Assembly (NCBI RefSeq): GCF_003576645.1
Contig: NC_044919.1
Span: 33,629,322-33,693,321 of the forward strand
Direction of reading: 5' to 3'
Length of the DNA: 64,000 nt
Origin: Ipomoea triloba
Taxonomy: Eukaryota > Streptophyta > Magnoliopsida > Solanales > Convolvulaceae
Every line of letters starts with the position of its first letter. The stretch's first letter is position 1. The position numbers were made by a program, and so were the translations under genes. The notes beneath the pieces are model-generated. The model was not told the origin of the DNA and ran no database searches. It was given only the letters and a program-made list of their open reading frames with translations. Positions 50,763-61,966 of this stretch are shown here, piece after piece.

Positions 50763-51014
50763 ACCTGCCAATGCATCCTTAACCAAAGGGATCCCAACTA
50801 ATTGAAATACATCCTCCTAATTTACACAGAACAAGTTGTGAAAATCAATCCCCCAATTCAAACATTTTCTCAAGTTGAACAAATTAAATTAAGCAGATAA
50901 CATAAACATCCAATCAAGAACAGATTTGAGCTCAAAACAGTAATTAATTCATAGAGATAGTAGTGAATCTGGGAAAGGCTGAAACTATGCATTATTAGGA
51001 AGCTACTCAAAATT

Positions 51015-51313
51015 GATGAGATTAGTGCAAGTGCCTTTGAGTTGACAAGCCAAATCTTTTTCCGAGTTCCATCTAGCACAACCCCTGACTGCAAAAGTTA
51101 CACAAGCAGTACAATACTTTGCCAGCAGATCAAAAGCATTGTGATTTGCAAAGTCTTCTAACTAGAAAGTTTTTAGGAGTTTAGAATATATAGTAAATAA
51201 CACACTCTTATCTAACATATACTATTATCAAAGGCATACCTGTATGAGAATTTTTTTTCTCCATAGTTTTGTTTAACTGCAGATATGAACTCATCTATAA
51301 GTTCTGCACATTC
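51015..51313 (-). pseudogene. NADP-malic enzyme exon fragments (captured)
   Basis: Minus strand: exon 51313-51240 reads ECAELIDEFISAVKQNYGEK. Then comes LEDFANHNAFDLLAK (about 51165-51119) and, after an AG acceptor at 51089-51090, DGTRKKIWLVNSKAL (51088 downward). These align in order to plant NADP-malic enzyme (DEF..AVKQNYGEK, FEDFANHNAFDLL, EETRKKIWLVDSKG). The conserved stretch between the second and third pieces (the FNDDIQGT region) is missing, so an internal deletion has occurred. Confidence 0.82.
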
Positions 51314-52378
51314 CTGTATGTGGCCGAAAACGATAAAAATCTCAAATCAATGTGGATTTGACAATTCTATAGTTTGGATAGTGGAAACCTTTACCCAGAG
51401 GCAGAATCAAAAGAAAAGAACTACTGAATACCTGCCCGGTTGCTCTCTTCTGCTTGAGTACAACTCACCATTGGTAGCAAATACAGACTATTCAAAACAC
51501 AATCAAACTTCAGATAAAAAACAATATAGCAAACACCTTGAATGCAATTGCTACCAAACAAACACATTAGCGTAGTAACATAATTCTAGAACTAGAAACA
51601 TTTTATAAGCAGACACAGAAAGGGCACAAATTCTATTTCTGACTAATGTAAAGTGATCATCAATTTGTATATATATATATTATGAAGAATCCTGAAAACT
51701 AGTAGAAGAATTCAGGTTCCAATAGAGAGAATCAATCAAATTGCAATAAACATTCGGAAAAAAAATTCACAATAATCCTCAAAAAATAAAAATAATTGAT
51801 ATAAATTCACAAAAGTTAGAATAATACAAGCAAAATAATACCTTATTAGCTACAAATGGCCAATGAAAAACGATGAGAGCAGTTGTGGAAGCAATTAGGA
51901 GAAAAATTGAGGAGGTGAAGACGGTTTTTCTTAGGTATTGGAGATGGATAGCTTCTGCGAACTGTCGCGAGTGGTGTCGCCGACGGTGATGGCGCCACCG
52001 TCACTGTCTTCTCCTTGTGGTTCCAGTATCGCCGATCTCATTCCTCCTTGCTAGTCGATTGCTTCCTGGGTTGGGATTTTGTCCGCCATTGTTTCGAGAA
52101 ACTGATTCATCACCTGTCATTTTGGTTTTACACACTTTTAATTAATATAAATAAATTATTTTATTGATCATTTTACTTGAGTTTTAGCCGCGGTTAAGAG
52201 AACCGCCACTAAAATATCATATTAAATTAAAAAGTAATTAATGTTTCATAAGTTTTTCAATATTCAATACAAAATTAGAGGCGATTTTTGTAACCGTCGC
52301 AAAATACTTATTTAGAGACGGTTGTATATAACCGCCGTTAAGTATATGTCGCTAAAAAACTAATTTGTTGTAGTGTAT

Positions 52379-52700
52379 GTTTTGACTTTTTGTTATTTTG
52401 TATTGAACAAGAAAGCCAATGTGTACTGTTTCATATCTGGAGTTCCCGTGTTGAAGCAGACGAGTGACACCGAATGCTGAGTAACTAACTTCATCCAACA
52501 TTTCATTTTCTTGGGGCACTATAATGTCAATGTTTTAAAAATACACACAATCTTGATTGTAAATAATTGCCATTTGCCACCCAATTTCTCCCTATAAATA
52601 CACTTCATGTTTTCCTCATCCTTCATATCATACACAACATCCAATCCATCTAATATCAATATCAGTTCTCCTTCACTGACACCAGCTAGCATCCGCAACT
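52379..52700 (+). promoter_or_regulatory. Short promoter region of the dehydrogenase gene
   Basis: TATAAATA at 52593-52600 lies 101 bp before the start codon. The CACTA element ends only 217 bp upstream of this TATA box, so upstream control elements have either been displaced by 3.8 kb or replaced by the transposon end. Confidence 0.65.
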
Positions 52701-53863
52701 ATGGCAGCCTCTTCCCTTCAACTTCCCGTGTTCAAAAGGTTACTTTAATTATTTAATTTTCTCTCATCCTTTTTTCATTATTATTCTTTCATTTTCGGTT
52801 TGAACATGTAATAGGTATCTATATCTTGTTAGATGCAAATAATCTAAGGATAAGCTGCTTTAATCTCAGCTATAGTTGATGTGTCAATACTGTGAACTGT
52901 ATGTACTATATAATGAATATCATGTATCTCATCAATTCAGATTTATATTAGGCACAGAATTTGATTGAATAACAATTTCCAGTTATGCAGTCCAACCAAA
53001 CCACTTAATATTAATGGGGAAAATCTTGCATATCTTTCATTTTTAGACTAGAAGGAAAGGTTGCTATCATAACAGGAGCAGCCAACGGCATAGGAGCAAC
53101 CACGGCGAGGCTCTTTGCTCAACATGGGTGCAAGGTTATCATTGCTGACATTGACGACAAGAATGGTCACTCCGTGGCCGAAGAGATCGGCCCGGAATAC
53201 GCACTATTCATCCACTGCGACGTCAGAATCGAATCAGACGTCCAAAATGCGGTGGACACCACCGTTTCCAGGTACGGAAAGTTAGACATCATGTTCAGCA
53301 ATGCAGGCGTCGCAGGGAGCCGAGACACCAGCATCTTGGAGGCCAGCCCAGAAAACATCAACCTAGTTTTCGAGACGAATGTGTTCGGAGCATTCTTCTG
53401 CGCCAAACACGCGGCCAGGGTGATGATTCCGGCGAGGAAGGGCAGCGTAATATTCTCGGCGAGCGCGGCGTCGGAGGTGTTCGGGATCACCTCCGACACG
53501 TACACGGCATCCAAGTGCGCCGTGGTGGGATTATGCAAGAGCCTGTGCGTTGAAATGGGGAAATATGGGATCAAAGCCAACTGCGTTTCGCCTTATGTAA
53601 TTCTGACTAAGTTGGGAATGAGTATAATGCCCACCCAGGATAGGAAATTGGCGGAGGAAATTGTGGCAGAAGCTTCAAATTTCAAAGGGAAAACTTTGAC
53701 GACGGAGGATGTAGCAGAGGCGGCTTTGTACCTCGCCGGCGACGAGTCTATGTTCGTAAGCGGGCTCAACCTTTTGATTGATGGGGGATTTACCACCACC
53801 AATATAGCCTTTCAAGTGGCTGTTGAAAAAGTATTGGGCGGCGGGGAAGGGACAGCCGCCTAA
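52701..53863 (+). CDS. Short-chain dehydrogenase/reductase (SDR110C type, secoisolariciresinol/xanthoxin dehydrogenase-like)
   Basis: Two exons, 52701-52738 and 53047-53863, encode 284 residues, the usual length for this family. Classical SDR signatures are all present. TGAANGIG (22-29) binds the cofactor, followed by an Asp-ended beta-2 strand (IIADID) that favours NAD(H). NAGVAG (about 98) stabilises the core, Ser152 and Y165-TASK-169 form the catalytic triad, and an NCVSPY segment comes after it. Plant members of this group oxidise or reduce terpenoid, lignan or ABA-precursor alcohols (ABA2, secoisolariciresinol dehydrogenase, borneol dehydrogenase, momilactone synthase). The substrate cannot be inferred. 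The short first exon is typical of these genes. A CACTA transposon lies directly upstream. Confidence 0.92.
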
Positions 53864-55339
53864 ATACCTAATCATCTGCTCATCGTATTGTACTTTGTCT
53901 GTGTGTTTATTATTCTAAGAAATATGGGAATAAATGTCATTCTAGAGGGGGGGGGGGTAGTAACCTCTCATTCTAAAATGACGAAAGGATTTGTAATTAC
54001 ATCATGACATACTTATGTCAATGATATTTATGTAGCAATAATATAATATGTTCAAGTAATAAATTATACTCCATGCTTATTATAATCATTGTTTTTTTTG
54101 TGAATACAACTGACCCTGTTGAAGCACAAAGAGTCAATTTTGATATCTCCTCCACTGAGGCTCGAACTCATGACCTTTCATTTGAGGGGGGCCACTACAT
54201 GCCATTTGAGCACAAGGTGCTTGGCATAATCATTGTTAATTAGATTTCAATGTTAAAAAAAAAAAGTGTAAACTGACACCTGAAATGTGATATGTCACAA
54301 ATCCCTTAAACCTTCATGATAGTGGAGATTTTGGTTTGATTTTGATGAGATTTTATATGTGTGATTAAGAAAGAGAATATGGGACTAGAGGAAAAAAAAA
54401 TGAAAAATAAAACAAAATAAAAAATAAATAAATAAATAAAAATTATTTACGCCTTGGCGCGATTCTTCTCCCCCATTGGGCCCCACTTTCCACTGTCAAG
54501 ATCCCCAATTTTGTAGAGAAAAATTTCCAAAAAAAAAAAAAAAAAAACCACCTCCCATATTTGTTAAAAACTCAACCCCAAAAGTTTTACTATTTCAAAA
54601 TCTTCTTAAAACCCACAAATAAGTATGACATATACACTTTAAAAAAATACTGTAATATTTTATTATTGTTGTTGTTAATATATTATTTTCGTTGTGTATG
54701 TGTTTCAAAGAGTTTACGTGTTCTCATTTAATTTATCTATCTGGATGGAGTAAGTAGTTGCACATGGAGTATAAATAGCTTCTTAGCTTGATAACTTGAT
54801 TATTGCATGTTCAAATTTTAAAACTATTAACATATACCACCTTCTTTAGATGGATGCATGGTCCCCGATGGACCACAATCACTAACTTCACGAAACGATA
54901 TGAGTTTATGAACATGCAAAATCTCATAATATTAAGAAAGCAGGCAAAAGTAGAACAAAGTCGTGCAAGATCGCCCAACACAAAATATACCCAAAAGGGC
55001 AAAAACAGCATGGCATGCATGAATCCACCACAAATGTAAATTAATTTCCTTGGGTCAACATCTACCCATTACACGTTTGTCAAGTGTCCAGCACAGTTCT
55101 GTATATTGTGCATTTGTATATCCAATCCTGGCATGTGAATGCACGCGCCCTTCAAGCCAGTTTATCCTACTTGAGCCAAACTTACAAGACACATTAGCTT
55201 TAAACTTGTAACATATTCAAATAAATTTTTGTTTATATCCAGCGGACTCAATTAAAACGTAAAATATTATTATATTAATTTTTTATACGAGAGAGGATTT
55301 TTAACTCTTAATCTCTTTTTAAGAGATCGATTAGGGTAC
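53864..55339. other. Intergenic
   Basis: 3' flank of the dehydrogenase (AATAAA near 53931, a G-homopolymer at 53949-53957), then AT-rich DNA with a SINE (54092-54227) and AAAT runs near 54421-54440. No gene was seen. Confidence 0.6.
54092..54227 (-). mobile_element. Au-like SINE
   Basis: On the minus strand: GCACCTTGTGCTCAAATGGC, box A-like TGGCATGTAGTGGC, box B GGTCATGAGTTCGAGCC, and then TTGACTCTTTGTGCTTCAAC. Same layout as 20640-20755. Confidence 0.7.
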
Positions 55340-55777
55340 TGATAGGGCTAAAATCCGGTCTCCGTATCCCGATCTCTCTCTCTGAAAAAGGACTCAGCCA
55401 GGCCCTTAGATTCTATTCCCGGTCTGACGAGCCTTGTACAATACACTCCGGGTCGCCGCGGCAACCCGAGCGGGATTCGAAGTGGGGGTCTCATATCCAC
55501 CTATCATAAGCGCATTGGACCGATAGCGTGACCGGTGCATGTCTGCCACGTGTCCTGCATGCAGCCCGACCGGAGTAGGCCTGGCCATATCCGCTATAAA
55601 AGGCACATTTAATGTAGAGAGAAAGTGGGGGGCTTTTGCTGGGACCTCTGGAACAGCAGCTAAAGAGACCGGGAGCCGCTGACCCACTGTCACGGAGCTC
55701 GGTCACACTTAGAGTATTTTTTCCTGTACTCTACCATATATTAATACGAATATACTCTTCCGTATTATTCCGTATCA
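55340..55777 (+). repeat. 5' LTR of the Tat element
   Basis: Starts TGATA and ends TATCA, a perfect 5-bp inverted repeat with TG..CA ends. TATAAAAG at 55595-55602 is the likely promoter core. The flanking 5 bp (GGTAC) would be the left half of the target duplication, but the right half is not in the window. Confidence 0.8.
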
Positions 55778-55780
55778 TTT

Positions 55781-55798
55781 TGGCGCCGTCTGTGGGGA
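55781..55798 (+). other. Primer-binding site of the Tat element
   Basis: TGGCGCCGTCTGTGGGGA begins three bases after the LTR. Its first nine bases and its last five match the complement of the plant tRNA-Asp 3' end; the middle four differ. Confidence 0.6.
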
Positions 55799-55845
55799 CG
55801 AAGTAACAAGCCGAGTCCCGTTCTACCTAACTTCAATCTCCAAGC

Positions 55846-57495
55846 ATGTACCCATATATGGATTATTTTGCCGCTGCGGATCCAGAGCTGGAGGTACCTC
55901 CCGACCTACGTTCCCGCCTTAGCTCTAGAGACGACCCGAGCAATACCACTAGTCCGCCGGCGGCTGATCCTGTCAACATGATTCACCCTCCCCAAGCATT
56001 CCCTATACCGGTCGGGCCGATACCGTACCAATACCCACCATACCCGCTTGATCCGACCGCTCATTGGTGGACCACTTCCCCTCGTTTCTATCCGACGCCT
56101 TACGCCCCTCCTTTCCCGTTCCAGCCGGCACCGCCCACTCAGCTGCACACTCAGCCGCCGGTCCCTCATCCGGATACTACGACGATCGAGGCTGCAGCCA
56201 CCCACTCGCCCGCTAGGAGGGCGCAGTCTGAAAGGCGACCGATCTCCTCTAGATTACGAGAACCGACATCGGCGCGTCGACCTGCTCTGTCGCGTTTGGG
56301 CACCTCAGGTTCCAAGCCACCTCCAGCCCAAGAAGAGCCGCCGAGAGTCAGTGTTCTAGACCGAATCGACCCGCCGATGGAGAGAGGGCGTCGACCATTA
56401 CATGTCCCGACCGCGACCGAAGCTGATTCAAGCGAAGCAAGTTCTTCGGATTCCCGTCACCATAGACGCCGTAAACCGACCCGTCCGCCTGGTCTTTCGC
56501 GTGGAATGCTCGATCAAGTCCGAGCGGAGTTCAACAGATGGAAGCGTGAGGAAGGAACTGACCGACCCACCGGCCGATCTAGCAACCTGCTCCGAACGCC
56601 CTTTACGCACAAGCTCATGAGTGAGCCATATCCGATAGACCTGCGCGTTCCTGGAGACAAAGAGTACGCTGGCAGGTCGGACCCCGAACAGCATGTCAAC
56701 CTCTACTATGGTAACATGCTCATGATGGGGGTATCCGAGGCCGTCATGTGTAGGGCGTTCTACTCCACGCTCACCGGGAGAGCTGCAGAGTGGTTCCGCA
56801 CCCTAGAACCAGAGTCCATCTCGAATTTCCGAGACCTGGCCCAGAGGTTTGTCGATCGTTTCGCCATGGCCAAGACCGTGAAGAAACATTTCTCTCATTT
56901 GGAAAACGCCAAACAGTTAGACGGGGAGCCGCTCTCTGTCTTTATCGAGCGATGGAATAAGGAAATGTCGGAAATAGAACCCGTAGATGACGTAACTGCC
57001 ACCAACTTGTTGTTGAACTCGCTAAGAGCGGGAAACCTGTACCAGGACCTAATACTCCGGCCGCCGACCTGCTACGAAGACGCTGTGCGCAGAGTAGTGG
57101 CTTACGCTACGGCCACGGAGGCGAACTCAGCTAAGAGGTTGATGGAGACCGGGGGGTCGAGGAGGGATCAGAGCCAGCGAGACCGACGCCCGAACAATCT
57201 GCGACAGAAAGATCGCGATGGAAACCCGATTTACACCCCGCTGAACAGGCCGGTTGCGGAGGTCCTGCAATTCGCCCAAAGTTGTCATCTGATCCAGTTG
57301 CCCGCCCCGGCGAGAGATGGACCGGATAAGGAGAAGTACTGTGCGTATCACCGCAATCGGGGACATGACACCGAAGAGTGTCATGTGCTTAAAGGTCTGA
57401 TCGAAGACCTGCTACAAACCGGGGAATTGGCCCAGTTCGCCGAAAAAAAGGAAGAAGAACCGGCGTGGATGGAGGAAAGATTTCAAAAAAGATAA
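55846..57495 (+). CDS. Retrotransposon Gag
   Basis: 549 residues. The N-terminal third is Pro-rich and basic. The capsid-like domain (about 250-400) shows AEWFRTL, FRDLAQRFVDRF and ENAKQLDGEPLSVFIERW, the conserved Ty3 Gag pattern. A zinc-knuckle-like CAYHRNRGHDTEECH (C-x2-H-x5-H-x4-C spacing) follows near residue 505. It stops at 57493-57495. The pol reading continues in the +1 frame, where WRKDFKKDKDKK overlaps the end of Gag. This is either a frameshift signal or a single-base change in an originally continuous Gag-Pol. Confidence 0.88.
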   Translation: MYPYMDYFAAADPELEVPPDLRSRLSSRDDPSNTTSPPAADPVNMIHPPQAFPIPVGPIPYQYPPYPLDPTAHWWTTSPRFYPTPYAPPFPFQPAPPTQLHTQPPVPHPDTTTIEAAATHSPARRAQSERRPISSRLREPTSARRPALSRLGTSGSKPPPAQEEPPRVSVLDRIDPPMERGRRPLHVPTATEADSSEASSSDSRHHRRRKPTRPPGLSRGMLDQVRAEFNRWKREEGTDRPTGRSSNLLRTPFTHKLMSEPYPIDLRVPGDKEYAGRSDPEQHVNLYYGNMLMMGVSEAVMCRAFYSTLTGRAAEWFRTLEPESISNFRDLAQRFVDRFAMAKTVKKHFSHLENAKQLDGEPLSVFIERWNKEMSEIEPVDDVTATNLLLNSLRAGNLYQDLILRPPTCYEDAVRRVVAYATATEANSAKRLMETGGSRRDQSQRDRRPNNLRQKDRDGNPIYTPLNRPVAEVLQFAQSCHLIQLPAPARDGPDKEKYCAYHRNRGHDTEECHVLKGLIEDLLQTGELAQFAEKKEEEPAWMEERFQKR

Positions 57496-60400
57496 GGACA
57501 AGAAAGATAAAGACCCCGACCTCGATAGGGAACCTCCGGCAGCCGCTCGAAAACAAGTTATTCATGTGATATTCGGAGGACCGGAAGGTGGCGACACTGC
57601 TGAAAACCGGCGTAACTGGGCTCGAGATCTACACGTGGCCCTAGTCGAGTCAAATCCGGAGAAAAGGGTGAAAGTGGAGCCTATCGTGTTCACCGATCGT
57701 GACTTGCCGAGCAGCCCCAACTGCACGACCGAAGCATTGGTGGTAACCATAGACATCAACGGCGTCGACGTACAGAGAATCATGGTGGATACGGGGTCGA
57801 GTGTGAATGTTATGTACCTAGACGTCTTCCGAAAGCTTCAGTTAGATCGGTCCCAGTTAATGCCTGTCAAGACACCGCTCTCGGGTTTTACAGGAGCAAT
57901 GGTCCATCCGGAAGGAGTCATCAGACTGCCCGTAGAGGTCGGGACCGTCCCGAGAGTGCTCCAGGNAGCAGCCCCAACTGCACGACCGAAGCATTGGTGG
58001 TAACCATAGACATCAACGGCGTCGACGTACAGAGAATCATGGTGGATACGGGGTCGAGTGTGAACGTTATGTACCTAGACGTCTTCCGAAAGCTTCAGTT
58101 AGATCGGTCCCAGTTAATGCCTGTCAAGACACCGCTCTCGGGTTTTACAGGAGCAATGGTCCATCCGGAAGGAGTCATCCGACTGCCCGTAGAGGTCGGG
58201 ACCGTCCCGAGAGTGCTCCAGGTGACCATGGAGTTCGTCGTCGTTGACTTGGCGTGCGTTCATAACGCCATCTTAGGCAGGCCGGGGATATCGCAGCTCG
58301 GCGCGATAATATCAATGCCGCACCTATGTATGAAATTCCAGACTCCGGAAGGTGTAGGCACGGTTAGAGGAGACCCTCAATCGGCGAGGCGATGCTATGT
58401 CCGGGCTGTACAGAAGCAAGATACCAGCACGTCTCGGGTGAACGCTATCAGTAAGAAGGGAGACGCCCGAGTCGAACGTCCCGAACCGTCGGAAGAGGTC
58501 GAGTTGGTACCGCTATCGGACTCTCATCCGGAACGTACTATGAAGATTGGCTCGGCCTTATCGCCAGAATTACGGACCGCAATCATCGCCGTCCTTCGGG
58601 AATACGCCGACATCCTGGCCTGGGGACCGGAAGATATGCCTGGTATCGACCGCCAGACAATATGCCATAGGTTAGCCGTACGCCCTGGCTCCCGACCGGT
58701 CAAGCAGAAGCAGAGACACCTGGCGTCCAACCGACGAGAGTTCGTTCGCTCCGAAACGAAATCTTTGGTAGCGGCCGGACACATACGGGAGGTTCACTAC
58801 CCCGAGTGGTTAGCAAACGTAGTTCTCGTCCCTAAGCCCCCAGCCTGGAGGATGTGCGTGGATTATACGGACCTCAACAAGGCGTGCCCGCTAGACCCGT
58901 TCCCTTTCCCGAGTATCCACCAGATGGTCGACGAGACCGCAGGCGCAGAGCTCTTAAGTTTTATGGACGCTTTCAAGGGCTATCACCAGGTGATGATGGC
59001 CGAAGAGGACGAAGCCAAGACAGCATTCATTACTCCAGACGGTCTATACTGCTACCGAGTTATGCCATTCGGTCTCCGCAATGCCGGTGCAACTTACCAG
59101 AGAATGGTAAACACCTTGTTCGGAGAGCTGATCGGTAAAACGATGGAGGCCNTCTATACTGCTACCGAGTTATGCCATTCGGTCTCCGCAATGCCGGTGC
59201 AACTTACCAGAGAATGGTGAACACCTTGTTCGGAGAGCTGATCGGTAAAACGATGGAGGCCTACATCGATGACATGCTGGTAAAAAGTAAAAATAAGTAT
59301 GACCACGCGTCCGACCTGAGACAGAGCTTTGAGATCATGAGATATAACCGGCTGAGACTCAACCCGGCCAAATGTACTTTCGCAGTGCAGACCGGGAAGT
59401 TTCTCGGGTTTATGATGACAAGGAGAGGAATCGAGCCGAACCCCGCGAAAGTGAAGGCGATAATCGACATGAGGCCGCCGGCCACGGTTAGAGAAGTTCA
59501 ACAGCTAACTGGTCGACTGGCCGCCCTGAGCCGCTTCCTCTCAAAACTTGCTGAGCGGGCACACCCTTTCTTCCAGACATTAAAGAAGACATCCGCCTTC
59601 ATGTGGACTGATGAGTGTCAACGGGCTTTCGAAAGTTTGAAAGAGTACTTGGCCTCACCGATAGTGTTGTCCAGGCCGGAACCTGGTGAAGAGTTGCAGA
59701 TTTATCTCTCCGCATCGGACCGCGCTATCAGCGCAGTGCTCTGCCGAACCGACCCTGAAGGGGTGCAACGCCCGGTTTATTACATCAGCCACGCTCTCCA
59801 GGGCCCTGAACTGCGGTATACCCGGCTGGAGAAGGTCGTATTCGCGTTGTACACGACCGCGAAGAAGTTAACGCCATACTTCCAAGGCCGGGTGATCCGG
59901 GTGCTCACCGATCAACCGATAGGGGCCATACTCCGGACGACCACTTCCTCCGGTCGGTTAATTAAGTGGGCAATGATGTTGACCCAGTTCGCAATCGAAT
60001 ACACGCCGAGACCGGCCATCAAAGGACAAGCCGTAGCAGATTTCGTCGTAGAATGTTCAGCACGTGACAGCACCACCCCGGCGACCCCCGACGATGCCCC
60101 GGTGGAATGGGAAATTGCAACAGATGGGTCAAGCTGCAAGCAGGGCGCCGGCGCTGGTATAGTTCTTACCAGCCCGGAGGGCTTCAAAGTTTACTACGCC
60201 CTGTCGCTTGCTTTCTCACCGACCAACAATGAAGCGGAGTACGAGGCCTTCATAGCTGGCCTGCGACGCGCCCGTTCTCTGGGGGCTCGGCATGTGAGGA
60301 TCCGGACTGACTCAGCCCTAGTCGTCGGACAGGTCACTGGCGCTTTCGAAACAAAAGGGGAACGGTTAGCCAGGTACCGCGACTACGCTTTATCCGTTAT

Positions 60401-61859
60401 GGGATCGTTCGACGGGTACCGCGACTACGCTTTATCCGTTATGGGATCGTTCGACGCTTGCAGAGCCGAGCACATTCCACGGGCCGAAAATGCGGATGCG
60501 GACATGTTATCCCGACTATCGCACGAGGCTCCGGAATATATATCGAAGGTCGCCCGGGTGGAAGAGCTGCAGACTGCTTGCGTGGATGCGCTTCCCGTGA
60601 TACCGGTCAATACAGAAACGGATGATTGGATCACCGACCTCCGTTCATATTTAGAGACCGGGACCTTACCAGAGAATGAGCAGAGAGCCAGGAAAGTAAA
60701 GCTGCGAGCTCCTCGTTTCCAGATAGTCGACAATCGCCTTTACCGGCGGTCTTATGGAGGGCCGCTGATGAGATGTCTAACCCGTTTTGAGGCCAAACTC
60801 GTGATGGCCGAGCTGCATTCCGGACTTTGCTCTGCCCATCAGGGGGGCCGGGCCTTGGCAAGAAGAATAATGCTGATCGGCTACTATTGGCCATCGATCC
60901 AATTAGACTGTGAGGCACTAGCAAAGTCGTGTGAACCCTGTCAACTTTACGCTCGAGTCCCAGGCAGGCCGGCCACCTTTTATCACCCGGTCAGTTCTGC
61001 AATACCATTCGCCAAATGGGGAGTAGACATCTTGGGACCTTTCCCGCAGTTGACCGGTCGACGCCGCTTCATAATCGTTGCTGTGGACTACTTTTCGAAA
61101 TGGGTAGAGGCCGAACCACTAGCGACGATTACATCTCAGCAGTGCACTCGGTTTATATGGCGAAACGTGATCTCCCGCTTTGGAGTTCCAGTTCAGTTGG
61201 TGACCGACAACGGAAGACAGTTCGAGAGCGAGTATTTCCAAAATTTCTTAGCAACGGTGGGCACCAGGTCGCTCCGTTCTTTCGTAGCATATCCTCAAGG
61301 GAACGGTCAAGTAGAGAATGCGAACCGAACCATCCTGGAAGGACTGAAAAAGAAGTTGCACTCGGCCGGACGAAGCTGGGCAGACGAGCTCCCGTACATC
61401 TTGTGGTCGTACCGGACTACGCCTCGAGAGGCCACGAAGGAAACGCCTTTCGCACTAGTTTATGGCGCCGAAGCCCGCCTGCCAGTGGAAGCGTGGATAC
61501 CGACCTCTAGAGAGCGGAGCTATGATGAGAACGGCAATGACTCCTTAATAATCACCGGGTTGGATTCTGTGGAAGAGAGGAGAGAGGTCGCAGCCCGGAG
61601 GGTCGAAGAATATCAAAAGAAATTGAAAGCGTACCGCGACCCTAAAGTGCGCCCCCGCTACTTTCAAGTAGGGGATTTCGTGCTGAGAGAGAGACAGGCC
61701 AGCAAACCGCTAGAGAACGGGAAATTGGCCCAGAGCTGGGAAGGTCCCTACGTCGTTTCGGCCGTAGTGAGACCGGGGACCTACCGGCTCGAAACCACCA
61801 CTGGCAAACCGGTCGACCGCATTTGGAATTCCCAGCATTTGGTCCATTTTTATCAGTAG
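57482..61859 (+). CDS. Retrotransposon Pol (PR-RT-RH-aRH-INT), interrupted by two N joins
   Basis: Protease: MVDTGSSVNVMY (about 57781). Reverse transcriptase: MCVDYTDLNKACPLDPFPFP, FMDAFKGYHQ, PFGLRNAGATYQRM and the catalytic YIDDMLV (about 59263). Ty3 RNase H: LSASDRAISAVLCR. Second, archaeal-type RNase H: ATDGSS...NNEAEYEA...RTDSALVVGQV. Integrase: HSGLCSAHQGG...CEPCQ zinc finger, then VDIL, VTDNGRQF and GQVENANR giving the D-D-E core. It stops at 61857-61859. The two N joins (57966, 59152), with their duplicated flanks, change frame by 257 and 110 bases. Counting each duplicate once keeps one frame from 57482 to the stop. There is an in-frame 42-bp duplication in the second RNase H. Confidence 0.88.
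57710..58222. other. N join 1: N at 57966 between 256-bp direct copies
   Basis: 57710-57965 and 57967-58222 are the same sequence except for two substitutions, one on each side of a single N. The copies lie in the protease. Using one copy keeps the reading frame. Probably an unmerged contig overlap. Confidence 0.85.
59043..59261. other. N join 2: N at 59152 between 109-bp direct copies
   Basis: 59043-59151 and 59153-59261 are identical except for one A/G difference in ATGGTAAAC/ATGGTGAAC. They lie in the reverse transcriptase. Using one copy keeps the frame. Confidence 0.85.
60373..60456 (+). repeat. 42-bp in-frame tandem duplication in the second RNase H
   Basis: 60373-60414 and 60415-60456 are consecutive identical or near-identical 42-bp copies adding 14 residues (YRDYALSVMGSFD repeated). 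There is no N between them, unlike the other duplications. Confidence 0.85.
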
Positions 61860-61966
61860 GTTGTAATAGGTTCGGGAGCCTGCGTGCCCCAATTTATTTT
61901 CGCCCTGCGAGGCTGTTCTGTTTGAAATGTAGTATCGCCCGGTCAAGTCGATTTTTCCTGTTAAAT

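Larger units (their letters stand above)
48586..52375. mobile_element. Non-autonomous CACTA transposon with captured gene fragments (Pack-CACTA)
   Basis: A 3790-bp element. The left end reads CACTACACCAAAAGG and the right end, read inward, CACTACAACAAATTAG. The 3-bp target duplication is TAT at 48583-48585 and 52376-52378. Both ends carry many subterminal GGCGGTT/AACCGCC repeats in direct and inverted order (48600-48850 and 52190-52350), the usual transposase-binding arrangement in CACTA elements. No transposase gene is present. The interior holds, all on the minus strand and in this order, parts of an NADP-malic enzyme, a kinesin-12, a Raf-like kinase and a RAD5/SNF2-type gene. Several intact splice sites remain. 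The fragments are genomic, with introns, so capture was at DNA level. Confidence 0.9.

Noticed and set aside
55846..61859. Possible endogenous pararetrovirus rather than a retrotransposon
   Set aside because: It has an LTR, a tRNA primer site, an integrase and a second RNase H, and no movement protein or viral capsid motif, so it is a Ty3/Tat element.
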